From assembly GCF_000719345.1 (NCBI RefSeq), contig NZ_JOFX01000009.1, positions 62,001 to 126,000 of the forward strand: a DNA stretch of 64,000 bases. Direction: 5' to 3'. The notes below the pieces were generated by a model. It was given only the letters and a program-made list of their open reading frames with translations. It searched no databases and was not told where the DNA came from. The translations under genes were made by a program, and so were the position numbers. Every line of letters starts with the position of its first letter. The stretch's first letter is position 1. Shown here in pieces: positions 43,587 through 52,775 of the stretch. This stretch comes from Streptomyces sp. NRRL F-2664. Lineage in GTDB: Bacteria > Actinomycetota > Actinomycetes > Streptomycetales > Streptomycetaceae.

Positions 43587-43686
43587 CATCGGCCCCGGCC
43601 GGGTGACGACCGTCCGGTCCCACTCGTCCGCCGGGCGGGCGGCAGGGCCACTGGATAGACTTCCTGGTGAGGAAGGGGGGCGCCGG

Positions 43687-44676
43687 ATGGGCGCGGATCT
43701 GAGCCAGTACACGGGCCGGCCCTCCGGGCTGGTCGGGAAACAGATCGCCGGCTACCGGATCGAGCGCATGATCGGCCGAGGCGGCATGGCCGTCGTCTAC
43801 TGCGCCAAGGACCTGCGCCTGGACCGCACGGTCGCGATCAAGCTGATCGCCCCCGAGCGGGCCCGCGACGACACCTTCCGGCGCCGGTTCACCCACGAGT
43901 CCCGGGTGGCCGCCTCGATCGAGCACCCGCACATCGTGCCGATCTTCGAGGCGGGCGAGACCGACGGCGTCCTGTACATCGCCATGCGCTACGTGCCCGG
44001 GCTTGACCTGCGCGGACTGCTGGACCGGGAGGGGCCGCTGCCCGCCCCCACCGCGCTGCGGATCGCCGCCCAGGTGGCGTCCGCCCTGGATGCCGCCCAC
44101 GACCACGAGCTGGTGCACCGGGACGTCAAGCCCGGCAACATCCTGGTCGCGGCCGGGCCCGACCGGGACCACCCGGAGCACATCTACCTCACGGACTTCG
44201 GTCTGACGAAGAAGTCCCTGTCGCTGAGCGGGTTCACCACCGCGGGGGAGTTCGTCGGCACGCTCGACTACATGGCGCCCGAGCAGATCGCCGGCCGGCC
44301 GGTGGACGGCAGGTGCGACCTCTACAGCCTGGCCTGCGTCGTCTACGAGACCCTCGCCGGCGGGCCGCCCTTCGTGCGCGAGGAGGACGCGGCCCTGCTG
44401 TGGGCGCACCAGTACGACCCGCCGCCGCCCCTGACCGAGCGGAGGCCCGACATCCCCGCCGCCGCCGACGAGGTCCTGGCCAGAGCGCTGGCCAAGGTTC
44501 CTGAGGACCGGTACGGCTCCTGCCTGGAGTTCGTGGCCGCCCTGCGGGCCGCCACGGAGAACGGCCCCCGGCCGGACGAGCGACCCCGGCGGAGTACCGA
44601 GGTGGTGGCCGCACCACCGCCGGATCCCCCGGAGTGGGCCCTGCCCGTCTTCCGCCGCCCGGACGGCCGCGCGTAG
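43687..44676 (+). CDS. Soluble Ser/Thr protein kinase (PknB-like)
   Basis: A 329-residue Hanks-type kinase. The glycine loop is IGRGGMAVVY, the ATP Lys is in VAIKLI, the catalytic loop is HRDVKPGNIL, DFG is in YLTDFGLTKK, and GTLDYMAPEQ follows. There is no transmembrane segment or PASTA domain; the chain ends in a Pro-rich 50-residue tail. It faces the SpoIIE-type phosphatase gene 23 bases away. It may phosphorylate partners that the phosphatase reverses, but that is conjecture. Confidence 0.93.
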   Translation: MGADLSQYTGRPSGLVGKQIAGYRIERMIGRGGMAVVYCAKDLRLDRTVAIKLIAPERARDDTFRRRFTHESRVAASIEHPHIVPIFEAGETDGVLYIAMRYVPGLDLRGLLDREGPLPAPTALRIAAQVASALDAAHDHELVHRDVKPGNILVAAGPDRDHPEHIYLTDFGLTKKSLSLSGFTTAGEFVGTLDYMAPEQIAGRPVDGRCDLYSLACVVYETLAGGPPFVREEDAALLWAHQYDPPPPLTERRPDIPAAADEVLARALAKVPEDRYGSCLEFVAALRAATENGPRPDERPRRSTEVVAAPPPDPPEWALPVFRRPDGRA

Positions 44677-44699
44677 GGCTTTGCTCCGAGAGGCACTCC

Positions 44700-47141
44700 C
44701 TAGAAGCCCAGGAGGGACTGCTCGGCCCAGATGGTCTTGCCGACGGGGGCGTGCCGGGTGCCCCACCGCTGGGCGAGCTGCGCCACCAGCAGCAGACCGC
44801 GCCCGCCTTCGTCGAAGGTCCGGGCCCGCCGCATGTGCGGGGCCGTGCTGCTCGCGTCGGACACCTCGCAGATCAGGGTGTCCTTCTCGTGGATGAGCCG
44901 GAGCTGGATGGGCGGCTCCCCGTACCGGATGGCGTTCGTGACCAGCTCGCTGACCAGGAGTTCCGTGACGAAGGAGGCCTCCTCCAGCCCCCACGCCGTG
45001 AGCTGGTCGGTGGTCTGCCGACGGGCCAGGGAGACGTCCGAGGGATCGGAGCTCAGGTCCCACACGACGACCTTGTCGGCGTGCAGGGCCCGCGTCCGCG
45101 CGACGAGCAGGGCCACGTCGTCGTCGGGACGGTGTGTCAGCAGGGCCGTCAGGACCCGGTCGCAGACCGTGTCCAGCGTGGAGGCGGGCTGCGCGAGCGC
45201 CGCGAACATCGTGTCCAGGGCCTCGTCGATGTCCCGCTCACGGGGCTGGAGCAGCCCGTCCGTGTAGAGGGTCAGCACGCTTCCCTCGGGAAGGTCGACG
45301 TCCAGCGTCTCGAAGGGCAGGCCCCCCAGGCCCAGCGGCGGCCCGGCCGGGACGTCCAGCAAGTACACGGAGCCCGCCGGGGAGACCACCGCGGGCGGCG
45401 GGTGCCCGGCCCGGGCGAGCGTGCAGTGCCGGGTGACCGGGTCGTAGACGACGTACAGGCAGGTCGTACCGATCCCCCCGGCGCTCTCGTCGACGGCCTC
45501 CCGGCCGCCCTCGTCGGCGGACAGGTGGATGATCAGGTCGTCGAGGTGGGTGAGCAGCTCGTCGGGCGGCAGGTCCACGTCGGCCAGCGTGCGCACCGCC
45601 GTACGCAGCCGGCCCATGGTCGCCGAGGCGCGGATGCCGTGGCCGACGACGTCGCCCACGACCAGGGCCACCCGTGCCCCGGACAGCGGGATCACGTCGA
45701 ACCAGTCGCCGCCGACCCCCGCCTCGGTACCGGCGGGCAGGTAGCGGGAGGCCGTCTCCAGCGCGGGGTGGTCGGGCAGCGTCTGCGGGAGCAGGCTGCG
45801 CTGGAGCGTCATGGTGCTGGTGTGCTCACGGGTGGACCGGTGCGCCCTGTGGATGCTCGTGGCGGCCCTGCCCGCCAGCTCCTCGGCCAGCTCCACCTCC
45901 TCCGGAAGGAAGGGCTCCCGGCTCCGACGGCGGCCGAGCACAGCCACTCCGAGACCGACCCCGTCGGTGTACAGGGGCACCACCAGCACGGAATGGGTCC
46001 CGTGCGCCCCGAGCCAGGCGGCCGCCGGATCCCGCTCCATCCACTGGGCGACCGCCGGGGCGGTCGCCGCGTACACGGCCCCACGACCCGAGGCCAGGCA
46101 TGCGGCGGGCGGCGACAGGGGCGGGTAGACGGCCGTCTCGCCGACCGCGACCCGCCCCTGCGAACTCCCCTCGACGGCGGACCGCACCGCCGTACGGCGC
46201 ACGGTGACCGGCCCCGAGGCCGCACCGGTGGGGTGGTCGTGGCCGCGCGGCAGGGGGTCCAGCAGGTCGACCACCGCGAAGTCGGCGAGCCGCGGTACCG
46301 CCACGTCGGCGAGTTCCTGTGCGGTGCGGGTGCTGTCACCGGTGGTCCCGATCCGGGCGCCGGCGGCGTCCGGCAGGATCATCTGCTGGGTCTCGACCTC
46401 GGCCCCGGTCCGGTCGTGCGCGGCCAGGAACACGGCGCGCACGACACCGTCCGGGTCCCGCAGCGGGGCCGCCGAGGTCGCCCAGCCGTGCTCCGTGCCG
46501 ACCCCCGCGGCACGGACGAAGGCATCCATGTGCTGCGGCTCACCGGACTCCAGCGCCAGCCGCATCCTGCGCTCGGTCTCCTCGCTCACCGGGTCCGGTG
46601 CGATCTCCGGCAGCCGCAGGCCGAGCATCTCGGACTCCGTCAGGGCCAGTGTGCGCTCCATGCCCGCATTGGCCCGCACCAGCCGCAGGTCGGCGTCGAA
46701 GACCGCCAGGAAGCAGGGGGACTGGGAGAACGACCACTCGTGCAGCGGATCGCCCCACGAGGGGTCGTCACCACCCCGCCCGCCGGCCACCGCCGAGACC
46801 AGGTACCACGTGGTGCTCCCGCCCGTCGACGTCCAGCGGTGCGCGAGCAGCCCCTGCTCCACGCGGCTGCCGTCCCGGTGCCGCAGCGCCACGGTGCCGC
46901 TCCAGCGCTCTTGCTCGGGCGGGACCGGGCGCGCCCCGTCTCCGAAGGGGTCGGCCAGCAGGAACTCCGCGGAACGTCCCACCACCTCGGCGGGTGCATA
47001 GCCGAGCAGTCGGGTGGCGCCCTCGCCCCACTCGGTGACGATGCCCTGCTCGTCGACGGCGGCCGTCGCCGTGTAGGCGGGCCGCTGGAGGGCATCGGTC
47101 TGCTCCGGCCGCTCACCGGGAGGGGTGGGAAGTTGCTCCAT
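44700..47141 (-). CDS. PAS-PAS-GAF-SpoIIE phosphatase with C-terminal HATPase
   Basis: An 813-residue regulator of the RsbU/anti-sigma type. Residues about 20-125 and 135-255 are PAS domains (VTEWGEGATRLLGYAPAEVVG; FLAVFDADLRLVRANAGMERT). A GAF domain follows (about 270-425). The PP2C SpoIIE domain (about 440-670) has GGDWFDVIPL and VVGDVVGHG with the metal Asp residues. The last 130 residues are an RsbW-like histidine-kinase-type ATPase (ELVTNAIRYGEPP, DEGGRGLLLVAQLA). Phosphatase and anti-sigma kinase activity in one chain suggests partner-switching control of a sigma factor. Confidence 0.93.
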   Translation of the reverse strand: MEQLPTPPGERPEQTDALQRPAYTATAAVDEQGIVTEWGEGATRLLGYAPAEVVGRSAEFLLADPFGDGARPVPPEQERWSGTVALRHRDGSRVEQGLLAHRWTSTGGSTTWYLVSAVAGGRGGDDPSWGDPLHEWSFSQSPCFLAVFDADLRLVRANAGMERTLALTESEMLGLRLPEIAPDPVSEETERRMRLALESGEPQHMDAFVRAAGVGTEHGWATSAAPLRDPDGVVRAVFLAAHDRTGAEVETQQMILPDAAGARIGTTGDSTRTAQELADVAVPRLADFAVVDLLDPLPRGHDHPTGAASGPVTVRRTAVRSAVEGSSQGRVAVGETAVYPPLSPPAACLASGRGAVYAATAPAVAQWMERDPAAAWLGAHGTHSVLVVPLYTDGVGLGVAVLGRRRSREPFLPEEVELAEELAGRAATSIHRAHRSTREHTSTMTLQRSLLPQTLPDHPALETASRYLPAGTEAGVGGDWFDVIPLSGARVALVVGDVVGHGIRASATMGRLRTAVRTLADVDLPPDELLTHLDDLIIHLSADEGGREAVDESAGGIGTTCLYVVYDPVTRHCTLARAGHPPPAVVSPAGSVYLLDVPAGPPLGLGGLPFETLDVDLPEGSVLTLYTDGLLQPRERDIDEALDTMFAALAQPASTLDTVCDRVLTALLTHRPDDDVALLVARTRALHADKVVVWDLSSDPSDVSLARRQTTDQLTAWGLEEASFVTELLVSELVTNAIRYGEPPIQLRLIHEKDTLICEVSDASSTAPHMRRARTFDEGGRGLLLVAQLAQRWGTRHAPVGKTIWAEQSLLGF

Positions 47142-47423
47142 CGCCGCTCATCTCGCCCTCGGTAGATCCGTCACCGCTGTCCCACGGGACCTGCACGGCC
47201 AGGGGCCCCACTGACAAGCATCATCCGCCGGGCCGAGGAGCACCAACGCAGTGCTGCCGGGCGGGGCGCGCCACCGGCCCGCCGTGTCAAGTCACGTGTT
47301 GCAGTGGCATGACCCCGAGCGCGAACCGGGGTGCATTGGACATGACGCCGCCCCGGGAGTCGCGGGGCAGCGGGCCGGCCCGCCGGGTGGCCGGGCCGAA
47401 CCCGTACCGGATGGAGAAGTGTC
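47142..47423. other. Intergenic region, no feature recognised
   Basis: A 282-bp divergent gap between the SpoIIE phosphatase and a small membrane protein gene. Nothing beyond presumed promoters is visible. Confidence 0.3.
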
Positions 47424-47615
47424 GTGTTCGAGTGTTCCTGGATCCGCGGTGTCGTCCTGGCCGCAGCCTCCACGGCGGCCGTGGGTTTCGGCGTGGGCCT
47501 GCTGGCGACCTCCGTGGCCACGCCCGCCCCGGACGCGGCCCCGCGACAGGCCGTCCTGTTCCTTCCCCAGGACGGCGCGGGCGCCCTCGTGACGGTACGG
47601 GGACCGGGCCCGTGA
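47424..47615 (+). CDS. Small membrane-anchored hypothetical protein
   Basis: A 63-residue protein with one hydrophobic segment (residues 8-32, IRGVVLAAASTAAVGFGVGLL). GGAGAAG precedes the GTG by 5 bases, which supports translation. It has no recognised domain and is convergent with galK. Confidence 0.5.
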   Translation: MFECSWIRGVVLAAASTAAVGFGVGLLATSVATPAPDAAPRQAVLFLPQDGAGALVTVRGPGP

Positions 47616-47646
47616 AGCGTGCCGCCGGCACTGGCCGGCCCCCGGT

Positions 47647-48810
47647 TCAGCCGATGCGGCGCGCACCAGGCGACGGTACGGCCTCCAGGACGGACGGCGC
47701 CCCGAAGCCCGCAGCCGCGAAGGCGGCCGCCACCGCCCCGGCCACCGCGCCGGCCCGCGCGGCCGGCACCAGCGCGATCACGGAGCCGCCGAAGCCGCCG
47801 CCGGTCATCCGGGCCCCCAGCGCGCCGGCGGCGACGGAGGCCTCCACCGCCAGGTCGGTCTCCGCACAGGAGACCCGGTAGTCGTCGCGGAGGGAGGCGT
47901 GGCCGGCCGTCAGCAACGGGCCCAGCGCCTCCGGTTCACCCGCCGTCAGCCGGTCCACGGTCCGCCCGACCCGGGCGTTCTCGGTGACCACGTGCCGCAC
48001 CAGCGGAGCGAGCCCGTCGGGCAGTGCGGCGAGGGCGGCGGGCAGCTCCGCCTCGGAGAGGTCCCGCAGGGCCGCCACGCCCAGCAGCCCCGCCGCCCGC
48101 TCGCACCCCGCGCGGCGCGCCGCGTACGCCCCGTCGGCGAGGTCGTGCGCGACGCCGGTGTCGAGCACCAGCAGGCGCAGCCCGTGCCCGGTGAGGTCGA
48201 AGGGGACCTGCCGCACGTCCAGGCTGCGGCTGTCGAGGTGCAGGGCACTGCCCTCCGTGCAGCAGACCGAGGCCATCTGGTCCATCACCCCGCACGGCAC
48301 GCCGGCGAAGGCGTTCTCGGCGTACTGCGCCACGCGCGCCAGCTCCGGCCGCGCCAGCCCCAGCGCGTACAGCTCCTCGTAGGCGACGGCGACCGCGCAT
48401 TCCAGGGCCGCGGAGGAGGACAGCCCGGCACCCGTGGGCACCGAGCTGTCCAGGTGCACGTCGGCGCCGCCCACCGGCAGGCCCCGCTCCCGCAGCGCCC
48501 ACACCACGCCCGCCGGATAACGGGCCCAGCCGGAGACCGCGCCCGGTGCGAGGGCGGCCACCGCGACCTCGGCGATCCCGCCGCCGGCCTGGGCGCTGTG
48601 CAGGCGCAGCAGCCCGTCGTCGCGGCGGCGGGCCGCCAGTACGGTGGCCTGCGGCAGGGCCATGGGCAGGGCGAAGCCGTCGTTGTAGTCGGTGTGCTCG
48701 CCGATCAGGTTGACCCGGCCCGGGGCGGCCCAGACACCGTCGGGGGCCCGGCCGTGGACCGCCGCGAAAGCGCGGCCCACGGCGGAGGCCTCCGGCGCGG
48801 TCCCGGTCAC
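47647..48810 (-). CDS. galK: Galactokinase
   Basis: A 387-residue GHMP kinase. The galactokinase signature GRVNLIGEHTDYNDGFALP is near residue 32, the ATP loop is PTGAGLSSSAALE, the catalytic Asp is in GVMDQMAS, and the third GHMP motif is GARMTGGGFGGSVIAL. It phosphorylates galactose at O1 in the Leloir pathway. The GTG start at 48810 overlaps the galT stop (GTGA), so the two are translationally coupled. Confidence 0.96.
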   Translation of the reverse strand: MTGTAPEASAVGRAFAAVHGRAPDGVWAAPGRVNLIGEHTDYNDGFALPMALPQATVLAARRRDDGLLRLHSAQAGGGIAEVAVAALAPGAVSGWARYPAGVVWALRERGLPVGGADVHLDSSVPTGAGLSSSAALECAVAVAYEELYALGLARPELARVAQYAENAFAGVPCGVMDQMASVCCTEGSALHLDSRSLDVRQVPFDLTGHGLRLLVLDTGVAHDLADGAYAARRAGCERAAGLLGVAALRDLSEAELPAALAALPDGLAPLVRHVVTENARVGRTVDRLTAGEPEALGPLLTAGHASLRDDYRVSCAETDLAVEASVAAGALGARMTGGGFGGSVIALVPAARAGAVAGAVAAAFAAAGFGAPSVLEAVPSPGARRIG

Positions 48811-49841
48811 AGAGCCTCCCGCAGCCGCCGCGCGGCCGTCTCGGGCGCCACGTCGTTCATGAAGGCGTCCATCCCCGCCTCGGTCCCGGCCGTGTACTTG
48901 AGCTTGTCGGCGCTCCGCCGAATCGTGAACAGCTCCAGGTGCAGGGCGAGTTCCGCGCCTCCGACGAGCGGGGCCTGGTGCCAGGCCGCGATGTAGGGCG
49001 TCGGTGCGGCCAGGCCGAAGAGCCGGTCGAAACGGCGCAGCAGGTCCAGGTACAGCCCGGGGAACTCGGCCCGCTCCTCCTCGGTGAGCGCGGTGAGATC
49101 GGGCACCCTGCGATGCGGGTGCAGGTGGACCTCGTACGGCCAGCGCGCCGCGTACGGGACGAAGGCCGTCCAGTACTCCCCGGCGAGGACCACGCGTTCG
49201 GTGGCGGCGCGCGCCTGAGCGAGCACGTCCTCGAAGAGGTTGCGGCCGGTGCGGTCGCGGTGCGCGGACGCGGCGGCGAGGTGCTTGGCCGTGCGCGGGG
49301 TGGTGGTGGAGAAGGCGTAGATCTGGCCGTGCGGATGGGCCAGCGTGACGCCGATCTCCGCGCCGCGGTTCTCGAAGCAGTACACCTGCCGCACGCCGGG
49401 GCGGGCGGACAGGGCGGCGGTGCGGTCGGTCCAGGCGTCCAGAACCAGTCGGACCCGTTGCGGCGTGAGGTCGGCGAAGCCGGCGTCGTGCTCCGGGGTG
49501 AAGCACACCACCTCGCAGCGGCCCGCGTCGCCCGCCAGGGACGGGAAGCGGTTCTCGAAGACGGCCACCTCGTAGTCGGCGGCCGGGATCTCGCCCTGCC
49601 GGCCGTCCCGGGAGGGGCAGAGGGGGCAGGCGTCCGCCGGCGGGTGGTGGGTGCGGGACTGCCGGTGCGCGGCGATGGTGACCCAGTCGCCGGTGGTCGG
49701 GTCCCGGCGCAGTTCGGGGGCGCTCTCGACCCGGTCGGGCGGCCGCCGGTCCACGGCCCCGCGGTCCTGGCCGGGACCGCTGTCGTAGTAGATGAGCTCG
49801 CGGCCGTCCGCGAGTTCGGTGACCGTCCTGTGCACGTGCAC
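48807..49841 (-). CDS. galT: Galactose-1-phosphate uridylyltransferase
   Basis: A 344-residue HIT-superfamily enzyme. CPLC and the later His supply the zinc site, NRFPSL and FENRGAEIGVTLAHPHGQIYAF hold the active-site HPH motif, and WPYEVHLHPHRRVPDL follows. It exchanges UMP between UDP-glucose and galactose-1-phosphate. It is upstream of galK; no galE is present in the window. The GTG at 49841 is used; a second GTG two codons later has better spacing to GAGG. Confidence 0.95.
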   Translation of the reverse strand: MHVHRTVTELADGRELIYYDSGPGQDRGAVDRRPPDRVESAPELRRDPTTGDWVTIAAHRQSRTHHPPADACPLCPSRDGRQGEIPAADYEVAVFENRFPSLAGDAGRCEVVCFTPEHDAGFADLTPQRVRLVLDAWTDRTAALSARPGVRQVYCFENRGAEIGVTLAHPHGQIYAFSTTTPRTAKHLAAASAHRDRTGRNLFEDVLAQARAATERVVLAGEYWTAFVPYAARWPYEVHLHPHRRVPDLTALTEEERAEFPGLYLDLLRRFDRLFGLAAPTPYIAAWHQAPLVGGAELALHLELFTIRRSADKLKYTAGTEAGMDAFMNDVAPETAARRLREAL

Positions 49842-49992
49842 GTCCTCGCCTGTCTCGTCATGGGGTGACGGCCGGGGCCGACGCGTCCTCGATCATACGG
49901 CCGTTTGCCCGCCGCCCGGAGGGGCAGGCGCAGGGCGCGGGCGGGCCCGGCGAGCGGCCCGCCGCTACCGGCGCGGAAAGGACGTGACGACG

Positions 49993-50541
49993 ATGAGGGT
50001 GGCGTTTCTCGTGGCGCCCGAGGGCGTGGAGCAGGTCGAGCTGGAGCGGCCGTGGCAGACCGTGAAGGACCAGGGCTGGGAGCCGCGCCTGGTGTCCACC
50101 GAGAGCGGCGAGGTGCAGGCCTTCCACCACCTCGACAAGGGCGACACCTTTCCCGTCGACGACGTGGTCGGCGCCGCCGCGCCGGACGACTACGACGCGT
50201 TGGTGCTGCCGGGCGGCGTCGCCAACCCCGACGCACTGCGCATGGACGAGGACGCGGTGGACTTCGTCCGGGGCTTCTTCCGCGCGGGCCGTCCCGTGGC
50301 GGCCATCTGCCACGCCGCCTGGACGCTCGTCGAGGCGGGCGCGGTCCGCGGCCGCACCCTGACGTCCTGGCCCAGCCTCGCCACCGACCTGCGCAACGCC
50401 GGCGCCACGTGGGTCGACGAGGAGGTGCAGGTCTGCCGGGAGGCGCCCGCCACGCTGATCACCAGCCGCAGGCCCGACGACCTCGACGCCTTCTGCTCCG
50501 CCTTCGCCAAGGAGTTCGCCGCCGGTCCGTCCGGCCGCTGA
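49993..50541 (+). CDS. DJ-1/PfpI family protein
   Basis: A 182-residue type 1 glutamine-amidotransferase-like protein. The nucleophile elbow Cys is in PVAAICHAAWTLVEAG, and the conserved Glu follows the N-terminal strand (VAPEGVEQVEL). The length is right for intracellular PfpI/YhbO-type proteases or glyoxalase III/deglycases linked to general stress. GGAAAGG precedes the ATG. It is followed 49 bases later by a SpoIIE phosphatase gene. Confidence 0.9.
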   Translation: MRVAFLVAPEGVEQVELERPWQTVKDQGWEPRLVSTESGEVQAFHHLDKGDTFPVDDVVGAAAPDDYDALVLPGGVANPDALRMDEDAVDFVRGFFRAGRPVAAICHAAWTLVEAGAVRGRTLTSWPSLATDLRNAGATWVDEEVQVCREAPATLITSRRPDDLDAFCSAFAKEFAAGPSGR

Positions 50542-50590
50542 TGGACGCTCGGTACGGAGCCGGGCAGCGGGTTGTGACGGGAGGTGCGCC

Positions 50591-52774
50591 GTGAGCGTCG
50601 GCGGTTCGGACCCGGCGGGCGCGGGGCGCGGCGCCGGCGGGGGCTCGGCGGGCGCCGGTGGGCCCGCCGGTGCGGGGGCGGGCCGGACGGCCGGCTCCTG
50701 GCTGCTGGACGAGGCGCTGACCGCGACGATCCGCCGGACCGGGGCCTCCGCCGGCGGCTTCCAGCTCTGGGAGGGGCCGGAGCGCGACCTCCTGGCCCTC
50801 GTCCTCCTGTGCGGCGTTTCGGCGGAAGTGGCCCGGCCGTGGTACCGGATCCCCCTGACCGCCGCCACGCCCGTCAGCGACGCCGTGCGCGAGGACCGGC
50901 TGGTCTGGATCGGCTCGCAGGAGGACCTGGCGCACGACTACCCGCAGGCCGCCGTCAGCCTCCCCTACGAGTTCTGCCTGGCCGCGGCGCCGCTGAAGGG
51001 GCGCGGCAGTGCCCACGGCGCCCTGTTCCTGCTGTGGCCCGCCGGCCACGCCCACACCGCGAGCCCGCGGGAACAGCACCACATCACCGCGGCCGCCCGC
51101 CGCATCGCCCGGACGCTGGACGAGGCGGGGCCCCTGCCCCCCGTGCCCGAGCGGCCCCGTGTCATCCCGGTCACCCCGCCGCGCACGGAGGACGCGGGCG
51201 GACCGGCGCAGGCCGCCGCCGACTGGGCCGAGCGGCTGCCCGAGGGCGCCCTGGCCCTCGACCTGGACGGGCGGGTCACCTTCGTCGACGGCACCGCCGC
51301 GGACCTGCTGGGACGGAGCTCGGGCCAGTTGCTGGGCACGTGGCCCTGGCAGTCATTGCCCTGGCTGGACGCGCCGCTGGTCGAGGACCGCTACCGCTCC
51401 GCCGTCCTCGGCCGCGAGCCGGTGGAGTTCACCGCCCTGCGACCGCCGGACATCCCGCTGCGGTTCCAGCTGTATCCGGACTCCAGTGGCATCAGCGTCC
51501 GCGTCACCCGCCCCGCCCGCCACGGGGAGGCGGCCCGGGCCGGTCCGGCCGCGAACGGTCCCGTCCCGCACACGGGCCGCATCCACCAGCTCCTGCACCT
51601 CGCGGCCGCCATGACCGAGACCGTCACCGTCCGCGACGTCGTGGAGCTGGTCGCGCACCAGGTCCTGCCCGCGTTCGGCGCCGACGCCCTCGTCCTGTCC
51701 GCCGCGGACGCGGGCCGGCTCAGGATCACGGGCTACCACGGCTACGACCCGGCCACCATCGAGCGGCTCGACGGCCTGCCCCTCGGCACCGGGCTCACCC
51801 CCGCGGGCCAGGTGCTCACCGACGGTGTCCCGGCGTTCTTCGCCGACCCGGCGGCGATGGCCCGCACGCACCCCGGCGCTTCGCAGATCAGCGGCAAACA
51901 GGCGTGGGCGTTCCTCCCGCTGACCGTGTCCGGCCGTCCGGTGGGGTGCTGCATCCTCTCGTACGAGCGACCGCACGCCTTCACGGCGGACGAACGCGCC
52001 GTCCTGACCTCCCTGGCCGGGCTCATCGCGCAGGCCCTGGACCGGGCCCGGCTGCACGACGCGGCGCACGACCTCGCCCACGGTCTCCAGCAGGCGCTCC
52101 TGCCGCACAGCCTGCCGGCCGTGCCGGGCCTGCAGGCCGCAGCCCGCTACCTGCCCGCGGGCCACGGCATGGACATCGGCGGCGACTTCTACGACCTCAT
52201 CCCGCTGGACTCCACCACCGTCGCCGCCGTCATCGGCGACGTCCAGGGGCACAACGTCGCCGCCGCCGCCCTCATGGGCCAGGTCCGCACCGCCATCCGG
52301 GCCGCAGCGGGCGCCCCGCCCGATGCGGTCCTGGCCCGCACCGGGCGCCTCCTGGCGGGGCTGGACACCGAGCTGCTCGTGTCCTGCCTCTACGTCCACA
52401 TCGACCTCTCCGGCCGGTGCGCGACCCTGGCCAGCGCGGGCCACCCGCCACCGCTCGTGCACGCCCCGGGCACCCCGCCGCGCCGCGTGGACCTCGACCC
52501 CTGCCCGCTCCTCGGCATCGGCGCCGGCACCCCGTGTCCGGTCACCCGGCTGGAGTTGGCCCCCGGGACCCTCCTGACCCTCTACACCGACGGACTGGTC
52601 GAGAAACCCACCGCGTCCGGCATCGACGCCGAGCGCGGCACGGACGACCTCGCCGCCGTACTCGCCCGCAACGACGGGGCAGACCTGGACGAGCTCATCG
52701 AGGCCCTGCTGCGGGGAACCGGTGCGGCCTCCGCGCACGCGGACGACGTCGCGCTGCTCCTGCTGCGGCTGTGA
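50591..52774 (+). CDS. GAF-PAS-GAF-SpoIIE PP2C phosphatase
   Basis: A 727-residue regulator. After a Gly/Ala-rich N-terminus the first sensor domain spans about 35-180. A PAS-like segment lies at about 205-310 (ALDLDGRVTFVDGTAADLLG), a GAF domain at about 330-490, and the SpoIIE phosphatase at 495-727 with GGDFYDLIPL and VIGDVQGHN. Unlike the protein at 44700 it has no C-terminal ATPase. It is probably an anti-anti-sigma phosphatase. GGAGG stands 5 bases before the GTG. Confidence 0.93.
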   Translation: MSVGGSDPAGAGRGAGGGSAGAGGPAGAGAGRTAGSWLLDEALTATIRRTGASAGGFQLWEGPERDLLALVLLCGVSAEVARPWYRIPLTAATPVSDAVREDRLVWIGSQEDLAHDYPQAAVSLPYEFCLAAAPLKGRGSAHGALFLLWPAGHAHTASPREQHHITAAARRIARTLDEAGPLPPVPERPRVIPVTPPRTEDAGGPAQAAADWAERLPEGALALDLDGRVTFVDGTAADLLGRSSGQLLGTWPWQSLPWLDAPLVEDRYRSAVLGREPVEFTALRPPDIPLRFQLYPDSSGISVRVTRPARHGEAARAGPAANGPVPHTGRIHQLLHLAAAMTETVTVRDVVELVAHQVLPAFGADALVLSAADAGRLRITGYHGYDPATIERLDGLPLGTGLTPAGQVLTDGVPAFFADPAAMARTHPGASQISGKQAWAFLPLTVSGRPVGCCILSYERPHAFTADERAVLTSLAGLIAQALDRARLHDAAHDLAHGLQQALLPHSLPAVPGLQAAARYLPAGHGMDIGGDFYDLIPLDSTTVAAVIGDVQGHNVAAAALMGQVRTAIRAAAGAPPDAVLARTGRLLAGLDTELLVSCLYVHIDLSGRCATLASAGHPPPLVHAPGTPPRRVDLDPCPLLGIGAGTPCPVTRLELAPGTLLTLYTDGLVEKPTASGIDAERGTDDLAAVLARNDGADLDELIEALLRGTGAASAHADDVALLLLRL

Positions 52775-52775
52775 G

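Noticed and set aside
38991..47165. Long plus-strand frames opposite MMPL and SpoIIE genes
   Set aside because: Same codon-bias shadow effect; Gln/Gly/Arg-rich with no motifs.
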